A stretch of 64,000 nt of DNA from CAYJPA01 sp964371945 (GTDB taxonomy: Bacteria; Chloroflexota; Chloroflexia; Thermomicrobiales; UBA6265), in contig CAYJPA010000006.1 in assembly GCA_964371945.1 (NCBI GenBank), forward strand, positions 25,564-89,563, given 5' to 3'. The translations under genes and the position numbers were made by a program. The notes below the pieces were generated by a model. That model was not told where the DNA came from, ran no database searches, and was given only the letters and a program-made list of their open reading frames with translations. Position 1 is the first letter of the stretch. Every line of letters begins with the position of its first letter. Shown here piece after piece: positions 52,807 to 61,553 of this stretch.

Positions 52807-53754
52807 ATGGCGCTTGATCCGCCGGCCGATGCATCCGGTGGCCTTCCAGCACGACGACGGCCGCTCAAGGTTGGTCTTCATCTTCCGGAGATCGAACGGA
52901 TCGCGCCCTGGCGCGACCAGGCAGAAATGTGCCTGCTGGCCGAGGATGTGGGGTTCGATTCAATCTGGGTTCCGGATCACCTGATCTATCGAGGTCCTGG
53001 CTCGGAACCGAGTGGTCCCTGGGAATGCTGGTCGATCTTGTCCGCGGTGGCCGCTATCACCAAGCGCGTCGAGCTCGGTCCGTTGGTGCTTTGCACGTCG
53101 TTTCGAAATCCGGCGCTCATTGCCAAAATGGCGGATACCGTCGACGAGATCAGCGGGGGCCGCCTTATTCTTGGACTGGGAGCGGGATGGAACGAGCCGG
53201 AGTACACCGCCTTTGGCTACCCATTCGACGAGCGAGTCGGCCGCTTTTTCGAGTCGTTCACCATCATTCGGACGTTGCTGCGCGACGGTGAGATCGACTA
53301 TTCCGGCAAGTACTTCACCCTTCGCGAGTGCGAATTGCGACCACGCGGGCCCCGATCCGATGGGCCGCCGCTCATGATCGGCGCTCGCGGCGAGCAGATG
53401 CTGCGGGCAACCTTGCCGTATGTCGACTACTGGAACGGTTGGCACGCATGGAGCGGCAATTCGGTCGAGGGATATCGACCGTGGCAGGAGTTTGTCGATC
53501 GAGTCTGCCTTGGAGTCGGCCGGGCACCGGCATCCCTCCCACGAACGATGGCAGTGCTCATCCATATGCCCGACAGCGACGGGAAACATGATGCGCGATC
53601 GCGGCCGATCTCCGGAACCGCGGAACAGCTTGCAGACACGCTGCGCGCCTTCGCCCGGGTGGGAGTCAGCCATGTTCAAGTTGTACTGAGCCCGAACACC
53701 ACCGGAGCGATCGAGCAATTCGCCCCAGTGCTCGAGCAACTCGACCAATTTTGA
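52807..53754 (+). CDS. LLM-class flavin-dependent oxidoreductase
   Basis: Luciferase-like monooxygenase fold, 315 residues, of the F420- or FMN-using group. After a Pro/Ala-rich leader the barrel begins KVGLHLPEIERIAPWRDQAE; family blocks are FDSIWVPDHLIYRGPGSEPS, RVELGPLVLCTSFRNPALIA, KMADTVDEISGGRLILGLGA and GWNEPEYTAFGYPFDERVGR. AAGGAG lies ten bases before the ATG. A clearly similar copy follows 21 bases downstream. Cofactor choice and substrate are not decidable by eye. Confidence 0.92.
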   Translation: MALDPPADASGGLPARRRPLKVGLHLPEIERIAPWRDQAEMCLLAEDVGFDSIWVPDHLIYRGPGSEPSGPWECWSILSAVAAITKRVELGPLVLCTSFRNPALIAKMADTVDEISGGRLILGLGAGWNEPEYTAFGYPFDERVGRFFESFTIIRTLLRDGEIDYSGKYFTLRECELRPRGPRSDGPPLMIGARGEQMLRATLPYVDYWNGWHAWSGNSVEGYRPWQEFVDRVCLGVGRAPASLPRTMAVLIHMPDSDGKHDARSRPISGTAEQLADTLRAFARVGVSHVQVVLSPNTTGAIEQFAPVLEQLDQF

Positions 53755-53775
53755 AGATGGGAGTCAAGCAAGACT

Positions 53776-54723
53776 GTGTCAGCCCAATCCAAAAGTAAGC
53801 GGCCCGTTGAAATCGGTCTTTTCATTACCGCGATGGTCGGGGGCATGCGGGACGGCGCACTGCGCTGGAATGATCTCAAGGCGATGGCAACCCGTGCCGA
53901 GGAGATCGGATTCGACTCGTTCTGGTTGCCCGATCACCTGATCTTCAAAAACCCGAACGAACAACCGCACGGACCCTGGGAATGCTGGTCATTGCTTTCC
54001 GCGGTGGCCGCGTCGACCTCGCGGCTTAAACTGGGTACCTTGGTGGTTTGCGCCGGCTTTCGTAATCCGGCCTTGCTGGCGAAGATGGCCGACACTGTCG
54101 ATGAGATCAGCGGGGGACGACTGATCCTGGGGCTGGGAGCTGGATGGCACGAACCGGAGTATGCAGCCTTCGGTTATCCGTTCGAGAACCGGTTCGCACG
54201 CTTCGAGGAGTCGCTCAAGATCATCCGGACGCTCTTGCGAGAAGGGCGGATCGACCACGAGGGCGAGTTCTACACGATGCGTGACTGTGAATTGAGACCC
54301 AGGGGGTCGCGTCCCGAAGGACCGCCGATACTGATCGGAGCGCTTGCCACCAAACCACGCATGCTCCGACTCACCGCACAATACGCGGATCTTTGGAACG
54401 GTTGGCTGCTTTTTGGGCGCAGTCACCCCGACGAAGTGCCGCCGCTGACCGCCGCGCTCGACTCCGCGTGCACCACGGCCGGCCGCGATCCCGGCACGAT
54501 CGACCGCACAATCGGGATCATGGTCGACCAACGCCCAGGAGCGGTACGGGGATCGAAGGTGGGCGCTTCACAGCCACTGGCGGGAACGCCAGAGGAGATT
54601 GCCGAGGGTATTCGTGCGATCGCGGCGCACGGCATCTCGCAGATTCAGATCGTGCCCGTCGTGCAGGGCGTCGCCGGCGTTGAAGCGTTCGCGCCCGTGC
54701 TCGAATCGCTGGACCGAGGCTAG
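53776..54723 (+). CDS. LLM-class flavin-dependent oxidoreductase, tandem paralogue
   Basis: 315 residues from a GTG at 53776 (GGGAG 12 bases upstream). Same order of blocks as the preceding gene: FDSFWLPDHLIFKNPNEQPH, RLKLGTLVVCAGFRNPALLA, KMADTVDEISGGRLILGLGA and GWHEPEYAAFGYPFENRFAR. More than half the residues in the N-terminal two thirds match its neighbour, so the pair arose by tandem duplication and then diverged, mainly in the last third. The two may form a heterodimer or act on related substrates. Confidence 0.92.
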   Translation: MSAQSKSKRPVEIGLFITAMVGGMRDGALRWNDLKAMATRAEEIGFDSFWLPDHLIFKNPNEQPHGPWECWSLLSAVAASTSRLKLGTLVVCAGFRNPALLAKMADTVDEISGGRLILGLGAGWHEPEYAAFGYPFENRFARFEESLKIIRTLLREGRIDHEGEFYTMRDCELRPRGSRPEGPPILIGALATKPRMLRLTAQYADLWNGWLLFGRSHPDEVPPLTAALDSACTTAGRDPGTIDRTIGIMVDQRPGAVRGSKVGASQPLAGTPEEIAEGIRAIAAHGISQIQIVPVVQGVAGVEAFAPVLESLDRG

Positions 54724-54790
54724 GTGCTCCGGAAACGACTTCACTACGTGCTGAAATCAAGCGCCACTTCAGATCATGGCCGCACGCGCG

Positions 54791-55285
54791 TCAAGCAGCG
54801 ACCAACGTTCGGGCGATGCCGCGTGCCCATTCACGAATCTCTTCCCAATTGCGAAAGTCGCCGGTCGGAGCGTGAACAACTTTGGTCACAAGCTTCTCTT
54901 TGAGCCCAAGCTCCGATGGCTGCAAGGCGCCAGCGAAGATTCGATGCTCCTCCGCGCCCGTTTCGGCGACCAATTTGGTCACCAAATGCTCGTCGATCGC
55001 GCTCTTCGCGTTTCCATCGCCCAACGGCCCGCTGCTGAAGAGAAAGACCTTTCGATCGCTCAATTGCGTTAGGTTGTCTTCGACGAACCGCATTGCCTCA
55101 GGCAACCAGTGACCGATGTAGACGGCGCTGCCGAGCACCATCGCGTCATAGCTGTCCAGCGAAACCGGCTCGCCAATCTTCTTGAGATCGACATCAATCT
55201 CATGAGCCCGAAGCTCGGTCGCGATTGCGTCTGCAATTCCGTGTGTGCTGCCGTGCCGGCTGGCCGAAATGACGAGTGCTCGCAT
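54791..55285 (-). CDS. Flavodoxin-fold protein (HemG/flavodoxin-like)
   Basis: 164 residues. The FMN phosphate loop is SASRHGSTHGIADAIATEL near the N-terminus; DAMVLGSAVYIGHWLPEAM and VFLFSSGPLGDGNAKSA complete the isoalloxazine-binding loops. This pattern is that of menaquinone-dependent protoporphyrinogen oxidase-like and flavodoxin domain proteins. GGGAG stands six bases before the ATG. It is located among three LLM oxidoreductases and could supply electrons to them or work in heme synthesis; no other heme gene is near. Confidence 0.88.
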   Translation of the reverse strand: MRALVISASRHGSTHGIADAIATELRAHEIDVDLKKIGEPVSLDSYDAMVLGSAVYIGHWLPEAMRFVEDNLTQLSDRKVFLFSSGPLGDGNAKSAIDEHLVTKLVAETGAEEHRIFAGALQPSELGLKEKLVTKVVHAPTGDFRNWEEIREWARGIARTLVAA

Positions 55286-55504
55286 TGCTTTCTCCCGATC
55301 TCATTCGCGGCGCACCAGGAAGCCGAAGTGGTGGCGATGCACCCGCATCTACAAGCTAGCGTCGCAGGCATCACATCAGCATCCCGCCGCATGAGGAGAA
55401 CATTGCAAAACCGCACGGCGAGCCCAACGCGGCCCGTGTCACGGTTGGTGACCCATCTGATCGTCGAGTGAGTCAGTTTGAGGATGCAGCGGAGTTTGAG
55501 CTCG

Positions 55505-56371
55505 CTACAGAATCGACTTTGCGATCTCCATGAACCTGCAGATCGCAGCGATATGCTCGTCAGTGGAGTAGTCCTGATACATCGTGCTGATCGAGAGGTG
55601 GGTCGCGCCGGCTGTCTTCCACGCGTCGATCTCCGAGCCCCACTCGTTCTCGGGCACGGAGCGCATGTCAATCCGCCCATCAATTCCGATCGCCGAGGGT
55701 GACCGTCCAGCGGCTTCCGCGGCCGAGTGCACCTTCTCGATCTGGGTGATTACCTCGGGTGTGCATCGGCCAAGCGGGAACCAGCCGTCCGCGATCCGAC
55801 CGCAGCGCTCCAACGCGACATCGGCGGTTCCGCCGATCCAAATCGGAATCGGACGCTGAATCGGAAGGGGATTGAGTCCAGCCTCGGTTACGTGGTGATA
55901 TTTACCGTCGAAGGTGATCACGGGACTGGTCCAGAACCGTCGCATCAGCTCTATTTGCTCTTCCACACGCTTGCCCCGATTGGAAAATTGCTCGTTGAGT
56001 CCCTCGTACTCGACATGGTTCCAACCGACGCCGATCCCGAGACGGAATTTTCCCCCGGTCAGGATATCGACCTCCGCCGCTTGCTTGGCGACCAGCGCCG
56101 TCTGCCGTTGTGGCAAGATGATCACACCGGTCACCAACTCGAGACGAGGTGCAACTCCAGCCATGTAGCCGAAGAGGACAAACAACTCGTGAAACGAGTC
56201 CTTGTCCGTGTACCCAGTCCAACCCGGCCGGTTTGTGACATCTGCGCTCAACACATGATCGTACGCAAGAAGGTAGTCAAACCCGAGCTCTTGAGCGGCC
56301 ACCGCGTAGGCGCGAATCGCGCCAGCGTCGGGGCCGAAATCCAGCTGCGGAAAAGTGACGCCAAGTTTCAT
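55505..56371 (-). CDS. LLM-class F420-dependent oxidoreductase
   Basis: 288 residues of the luciferase-like group, but a different subfamily from the tandem pair upstream: KLGVTFPQLDFGPDAGAIRA, FDYLLAYDHVLSADVTNRPG, RLELVTGVIILPQRQTALVA, KQAAEVDILTGGKFRLGIGV and GWNHVEYEGLNEQFSNRGKR. The first strands and the GVGWNHVEYEGL box resemble TIGR03619-type F420-dependent proteins. Same strand as the flavodoxin gene, 219 bases upstream of it, so they may share a transcript. Substrate unknown. Confidence 0.92.
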   Translation of the reverse strand: MKLGVTFPQLDFGPDAGAIRAYAVAAQELGFDYLLAYDHVLSADVTNRPGWTGYTDKDSFHELFVLFGYMAGVAPRLELVTGVIILPQRQTALVAKQAAEVDILTGGKFRLGIGVGWNHVEYEGLNEQFSNRGKRVEEQIELMRRFWTSPVITFDGKYHHVTEAGLNPLPIQRPIPIWIGGTADVALERCGRIADGWFPLGRCTPEVITQIEKVHSAAEAAGRSPSAIGIDGRIDMRSVPENEWGSEIDAWKTAGATHLSISTMYQDYSTDEHIAAICRFMEIAKSIL

Positions 56372-56665
56372 GGAGTGCCCCGTCGTTGCGGTTGCGAGTT
56401 GAAACTGATCAGTTCCCAGTTGTTCGCACCAACTTGATCAAGAACTCAATTCTATGCTGAATGGCTGATTTGCGCTGGATTTGGCGCGATTCCGATCCGA
56501 TGGAGGATAATTGTGATATTACGCACGAATGAACTGGTACCGTTCGTGCGTCTACCGGGCCGAGCCGCTCTGATCGTACTGGCCTGTTGGCCCATTTGGT
56601 GATTCCCACCCCGGCGATCCGAACGTTATCCGGGCGCCGACGACACCCGCCGTCCGAGGAAATTT

Positions 56666-57376
56666 GTGACTGATCCGACGCACAATAACGGAAACAACAG
56701 ATACCCTACCGATTCGACCGCGCTTCCCGCCCGCCGGGGAGCTGGGTCGAGCGCGCTCGAAGATGCGATTCCGGATATCGTCATCCGCCGTCTTCCAATC
56801 TATGTACGTACACTCCGGGAGCTACAAGAGAGCGGAACGACCTCTGTTTCCTCGGATGAGCTGGCCAATCACATCGGGGTTACCGCCGCCCAAATCCGGC
56901 GAGATCTTTCCTATTTCGGCCGCTTCGGCAAACAAGGCAAGGGATACGACGCGGAACATCTGGCCGCGGAGATCGCCCGCATCCTGAAGCTGGACCGGCA
57001 GTGGGATGTGGCGCTCGCGGGGTTCGGTAATCTCGGCCGGGCGATCGTTCATTTTCAAGGATTCATGCCGGCATCGTTCCACATCGCGGCGATCTTCGAC
57101 CGCAACTCGGCCTCGATCGGGCAGACGGTCGACGGCATCACGGTACTCTCGGATGCACATATGACTGATGTCATCCTCCGTCTGGGCATCAAGATGGGGA
57201 TCGTGGCAGTACCGACCTTCGCCGCCCAGGAAGTGGTGGATCGGATGGTTGCCGGGGGGATCGAAGCGATACTGAACTACGCCCCGGTCGTGCTCAAAGC
57301 TCCTCCCGGAATCACCGTGCGCGAAGTCGATCCGCTCGGCGCCATGCAGTCAATGACGTACTACCTCGAAGACTGA
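56666..57376 (+). CDS. rex: Redox-sensing transcriptional repressor Rex
   Basis: NADH/NAD+-ratio sensor that represses fermentation and respiration genes and releases DNA when NADH is high. 236 residues from a GTG six bases after GAGGAAA. After a 30-residue polar leader, the winged helix reads VIRRLPIYVRTLRELQESGT, VSSDELANHIGVTAAQIRRD and LSYFGRFGKQGKGYDAEHL; the Rossmann part has ALAGFGNLGRAIVHFQGF, AIFDRNSASIGQ and MGIVAVPTFAAQEVVD, then LNYAPVVLKAPPGI. Full length. Its 3' end overlaps that of the converging pip gene by 16 bases. Confidence 0.95.
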   Translation: MTDPTHNNGNNRYPTDSTALPARRGAGSSALEDAIPDIVIRRLPIYVRTLRELQESGTTSVSSDELANHIGVTAAQIRRDLSYFGRFGKQGKGYDAEHLAAEIARILKLDRQWDVALAGFGNLGRAIVHFQGFMPASFHIAAIFDRNSASIGQTVDGITVLSDAHMTDVILRLGIKMGIVAVPTFAAQEVVDRMVAGGIEAILNYAPVVLKAPPGITVREVDPLGAMQSMTYYLED

Positions 57377-58332
57377 ACGTTCGCGAATCTGTTTGTGGCT
57401 GCCACCAGTACCTCGGTCATGTTCGACTCGCCCGGTCCATGGCCGGCGTCTTCGATCAGCACGAACTCACTGTCTGTCCAGACCTGTGCAAGCTGCCAGG
57501 CGATGTCAGGAGGACCGCTGACATCGAGCCTTCCTTGCACGAGCACGCCGGGAATACCGTTGAGCTTCGTGGCGTTGCGCAAAAGCTCGTCCTCCTGGAG
57601 CCAGGCAGCGTTGCTCCAGTAGTGGGTGACGAGACGGGCAAACTGATATCGAAATATGGGATCTTCGTATCTCTCGTCCGGCTGCCAGCCGGGTTGCAGC
57701 GACACGTGGGTATCCTCCCAAGCACACCAATCTCTCCCGGCTTTGTCGCGCACATCTGGGTCCGGATCGTTCAGCAATCGGCCGTATGCGGTCGCTAAGT
57801 GACCGTCGCGTTCGGCAGCCGGAACTCCGTCGCGGAACTCCTTCCACGCTTCAGGGAAAATGCGGCCCATTTCACGTGTGACCCAGCTAACCTCTCGTTC
57901 GGTGGTCATGACAACGCTCGCCATGACAATTTCACTCACGTGTTCAGGAAAGCGTTGCGCGTATGCCAATCCGAGCGTCGTGCCCCATGATGCTCCGAAG
58001 AGCAGCCAGCGATCGATTCCAAGGTGCCCACGGAGCAGCTCGAGGTCGGATATCAAATGGTGAGTCGTGTTCACCGAGAGATCGGTGGCGTAATCGCTTA
58101 CTTGCGGCGTGCTCAATCCACAGCCCCGCTGATCGAAGAGCACAATCCGGTAACGATCGGGGTCAAACCAGCGCCGCCATCCAGGACCAGATCCTGAACC
58201 CGGTCCGCCATGGATTGCCAACGCAGGCTTGCCATTCGGATTGCCTGAGACCTCCCAGTAGATCTCGTTGCCATCGCCGACAGCCAACATGCCGTGGTCG
58301 TACGGTTCGATCGCCGGAAATCGCCCCGACAT
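57361..58332 (-). CDS. pip: Proline iminopeptidase
   Basis: Alpha/beta-hydrolase that removes N-terminal proline from peptides, S33 family, 323 residues. The ATG at 58332 is set by GGAGG seven bases upstream and by the family N-terminus RFPAIEPYDHGMLAVGDGNE. LAIHGGPGSGSGPGWRRWFD is the oxyanion-hole box with HGGPG, LFDQRGCGLSTP follows, the nucleophile Ser is in FGASWGTTLGLAYAQR (GxSxG), Asp in VQGRLDVSGP, and His in DAGHGPGES. Divergent from a MarR regulator across a palindromic operator, so likely controlled by it. Confidence 0.94.
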   Translation of the reverse strand: MSGRFPAIEPYDHGMLAVGDGNEIYWEVSGNPNGKPALAIHGGPGSGSGPGWRRWFDPDRYRIVLFDQRGCGLSTPQVSDYATDLSVNTTHHLISDLELLRGHLGIDRWLLFGASWGTTLGLAYAQRFPEHVSEIVMASVVMTTEREVSWVTREMGRIFPEAWKEFRDGVPAAERDGHLATAYGRLLNDPDPDVRDKAGRDWCAWEDTHVSLQPGWQPDERYEDPIFRYQFARLVTHYWSNAAWLQEDELLRNATKLNGIPGVLVQGRLDVSGPPDIAWQLAQVWTDSEFVLIEDAGHGPGESNMTEVLVAATNRFANVQSSR

Positions 58333-58372
58333 TTCTCGTCCTCCGAATCCATCGAGACACCACCCATGAATA

Positions 58373-58390
58373 TATAACAGTGCTGTTATA
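58373..58390. promoter_or_regulatory. MarR-type palindromic operator overlapping a -10 box
   Basis: TATAACAG (58373-58380) and CTGTTATA (58383-58390) flank TG, a typical MarR-family operator of 18 bases. The -10-like TATAAT at 58387-58392 overlaps its right arm. The MarR ATG is only seven bases after that -10, so its message would be leaderless, and no Shine-Dalgarno is seen. Confidence 0.75.
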
Positions 58391-58398
58391 ATAACATC

Positions 58399-58887
58399 AT
58401 GAATGGCAAGCCGAAGAGCGCAAACGTCGGGACACTGCTGCGCCACACCTTGGATTTGCTGGATGGGGACGTAGCCAGGGTCTATGTCGATCTCGGCCTA
58501 CCAGCGTACCGGCCGCGCTACTCGCCAGTGGTCAGAACGCTCTTGACCGACGGTCCGATGTCTATTCGCGATCTCGCACGCCGGCTCGGCGTCACCCACT
58601 CCGCCGCGAGCCAGACGGTCAACCAGATGGTTCGCGGAGGTTTGTTGGCACTGACGACTGGCGCCGATTCCCGCAAGCGAATCGCGGCACTGACATCCAG
58701 GACGGTCGAATTGCTGCCGGTCATTGAAGCTGAGTGGGAAGCCACTGCCGCCGCGATGAAGGAACTGGATGCTGAGGTTTCGGTGCCATTGGCTGATCTG
58801 CTTGTTCAGATCGGGCAGGCGCTTGGACGACGATCGTTTCGGCGGCGGATTGCCGACCAGATGCGATTGCCGCGCCCGGAATCTTGA
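58399..58887 (+). CDS. MarR-family transcriptional regulator
   Basis: 162 residues. Winged-helix blocks: YSPVVRTLLTDGPMSIRDLA, RRLGVTHSAASQTVNQMVRG, then GLLALTTGADSRKRIAALTS as the wing with the DxR-type residues. Divergent from pip; the shared palindrome at 58373-58390 is positioned to block both promoters, so the protein probably represses itself and pip until a small ligand binds. Start chosen at the ATG directly after the -10 box; no ribosome site is present, in keeping with a leaderless message. Confidence 0.9.
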   Translation: MNGKPKSANVGTLLRHTLDLLDGDVARVYVDLGLPAYRPRYSPVVRTLLTDGPMSIRDLARRLGVTHSAASQTVNQMVRGGLLALTTGADSRKRIAALTSRTVELLPVIEAEWEATAAAMKELDAEVSVPLADLLVQIGQALGRRSFRRRIADQMRLPRPES

Positions 58888-58907
58888 CTCGTCACGTGCG
58901 GAGACAC

Positions 58908-59914
58908 TCAGACCAAACTCGGGTACTCGTCGACCCACGCCCGGACGTAGCCGACCATCGAGCGGAGCCATTCTGGCGAGAGCCACTGCGGTAGCCAGTC
59001 GCTTTGGCCCCGGCAATCAAGTCCCATGAGCCAGATCTGCCGTTCGACCAGAAAGAGCGGAACGCCGACCAGCTCTTCGGTACTGATCGGGCGCACCGAT
59101 CGATAACCGCGCAAGAACGCGTTCCACCGCTGTAATCGCCAATGGGCAGACCGCCGTTCCAGGTAGCTGTTCCAGAGGAAGACGGTTAAGTCATATGCCA
59201 GCCAGCCAAATCCGCAGCAGTCGAAGCCAAAGAGCGTGGGCTGCATATCGGCATTGAACCGGACGTTCCCAGGATGCAGATCGCCATGGCAAAGTCCGTA
59301 CGAGGGAAGCTCCCGCGACATCTTCAACAGTTGATCGCGGACTCGCATCGCCACCGATTCAAGGTACTCCAATTCTTCGCCGCAGCCCGGTACGTCGCCC
59401 TTCCGCGACCGGATGGCCTCGAGCGGATCGTCGATCAGGTGAGATACATCCAGGTGCATGCGCTCATATGCCGGCAAAACGTCGTCTGCGATGGCATTAA
59501 GTCTGGCGGCCAGGGCGCCATAGCGGGCCGCATGTTTGGTCGTGATCTCACGAACATCATCGCCCTCAGCAGGAGTGAAGAGCGCGATCTGGCGATCACC
59601 TTCGGCGGCACGCACACGGTCGAACATCGTCCCGTCGGTGCGTTGAACAGGTCGGGAAACGCGGAGCCCGCGATTATGGAGATCGCTCATCAATGCAAGC
59701 TCCGCTGCGGTTTCGACGTCGGATCGCCAATCGTGGCGATAAGCTCTCAAAAAGAACGGTCCTCACCGGATTCAATCTGATAGGTGTCATTGAGACCGCG
59801 AGAGCCCAATCGACAGACTAACGGTCCCCTAATTGAGTAGGCCGGCCGCACGAGCTGGACGAGTGCATCAGGCGCAAGTACGGACGACAGCGCTGGAAAG
59901 ACGGAATCGGGCAA
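58908..59914 (-). pseudogene. Phosphotransferase (APH/homoserine kinase-like) frameshifted in a homopolymer
   Basis: Kinase-fold enzyme. The downstream frame (58908-59750) holds YRHDWRSDVETAAELALMSD, LCHGDLHPGNVRF (catalytic loop with Asp) and LFGFDCCGFGWLAYDLTVFL. The expected N-terminus is in another frame upstream: a TTG at 59914 after GGAGA, then LAPDALVQLVRPAYSIRG and RLGSRGLNDTYQIESGEDRS. The two join if one base is added to the A5 run at 59749-59753 (T5 on the coding strand), giving about 335 residues. The metal-binding Asp expected in the IDFDDCG box is Gly here. Either an assembly error in a homopolymer or a decayed gene. Confidence 0.75.
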
Positions 59915-59991
59915 AACATTTCTCCATTTAGATGGTGATTTCCGGGGCGTAGGATTGAATCCGCGACAAAGATCACTTCTTCCAACAGTAA

Positions 59992-61392
59992 TCAGTCTGA
60001 GAGCACTTTCCCAGGGTTCATCAGGCCATGAGGATCAATTGCGTGTTTGATTGCGCGCATAACGCCGACTGCCTCGCCGAGCTCCTTCTCCAGCTTGTCG
60101 ATTTTTTCCAATCCGATTCCATGCTCCCCGGTGCATGTTGCTTCCATCGCCAGCGCACGATCGACCAGCCGATTTATGAGCGCTTTCGCTTCCGCCATTT
60201 CGGTTTCGCTTTCAGGGTCGACGAGCACGACGAGATGGAAGTTGCCGTCGCCGGCATGACCAAACATCGGAATCGGGATCGGGGCCTCAGCGATGTCAGC
60301 GGCGGTCGCGATCATGCACTCGGAGAGGCGTGAGATCGGAACGCAGACATCCGTCGTGAGGGTTCGGGCGCCGGGCCGCAATTGAACGGCGGCGATGAAT
60401 GCCTCATGGCGAGCCTCCAAGAGTCGATCCCGACCCGCCTCACCGGCTTCCCAGACGAGATCTTCGCCGCCTTGAGAGCGAGCGATCTCCTGTACAGCCT
60501 GGGCCTGCTCTCGAACGCCGGCCTCGGTGCCGTGGAATTCGAGAAAGAGTGCCGGCTGTTCCTGGTAGCTCGTTCCGCTGTGCCTGTTGATCGCGTGCAT
60601 GGTCAAGCCGCAGAGTGCTTCGCCGCGCGATCGGGATGCCGGCCTGAAGCGCGCTGATCACGGTGTTGACCGCACCGGCCGTCTCCGCGAAGGAGCAAAC
60701 CGCCGCGGAGATCGCCTCGGGGATCGGATGAAGCCGCACGATCACCTCGGTAATTACGCCCAGCGCGCCCTCGGAGCCGACGAAGAGGCGCGTCAGGTCG
60801 TACCCCGCGGATGATTTACGAGCGCGCCGGGCCGTCGTGATGGCGCGGCCGTCCGAGGTCACAACCTGTAACGAGACAACGTTGTCGCGCATTGTGCCGT
60901 AGCGGACCGCATTCGTTCCGGACGCCCTGGTCGCGACCATGCCGCCGATCGTGGCACTCGCGCCGGGATCAACCGAGCAGAAGAGCCCCATGGTCGGAGC
61001 TCGTCATTCAACTGGGTTCGGGTAACACCGGGCTGGACGGTGCAATCAAGGTCGTCGCGGTGGATTTCTATGATCTTGTTCATTCGTGAGAAATCGATAC
61101 AGACGCCGCCGCGAATCGCCAGCACCTGTCCTTCGACTGCACTGCCGGCGCCGAACGGAATCATCGGCGTCCGGTGTTCGCGGCAGAGATCGACGATCCC
61201 TTGTACCTCTCTAGTGCTCTCCGGGAAAACGACCAGATCAGGCGGCGCTGCCGGGTGCGATGAAACGATGTCGACTCCATGAGCCGCGCGTATCTCGATG
61301 TTGTCGGTCACCCAATCTCCCAGCAGACCTCGAACGGCGTCAAACAGTTTGGGACTTGAACGTCTGATTGGGCTCACCGCATCAATCCCCAT
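59992..61392 (-). pseudogene. FAD-linked oxidase (GlcD-like) with two frameshifts
   Basis: Flavoprotein of the glycolate oxidase subunit D / lactate dehydrogenase group. Piece one from about 61392: RAAHGVDIVSSHPAAPPDLV, RTPMIPFGAGSAVEGQVLAI and RNQLNDELR-like end. Piece two (frame shift near 60990): GLFCSVDPGASATIGGMVAT, GTMRDNVVSLQVVTSDG and LFVGSEGALGVITEVIVRLH. Piece three (shift near 60624): GTSYQEQPALFLEFHGTEAG and PIPMFGHAGDGNFHLVVLVD, then CTGEHGIGLEKIDKLEKELG. Together about 466 residues with all family boxes. The first shift is one base short, the second one base long. Otherwise undecayed, so sequence error is as likely as mutation. Confidence 0.82.
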
Positions 61393-61553
61393 GGCCACCG
61401 CGACTTCGCAACGTCTCCCGGATAACGAAATCCAGGGCAGGTGCGTCCCTACATCCTCTTGATTGAAGTTCAGACTCCATTGTCGCAAAAGAAAAATCCG
61501 GTCGCATCCCAACCGCGCGCGGAACGCTCCCGATTCGTGCCCTTGTGTGATCA

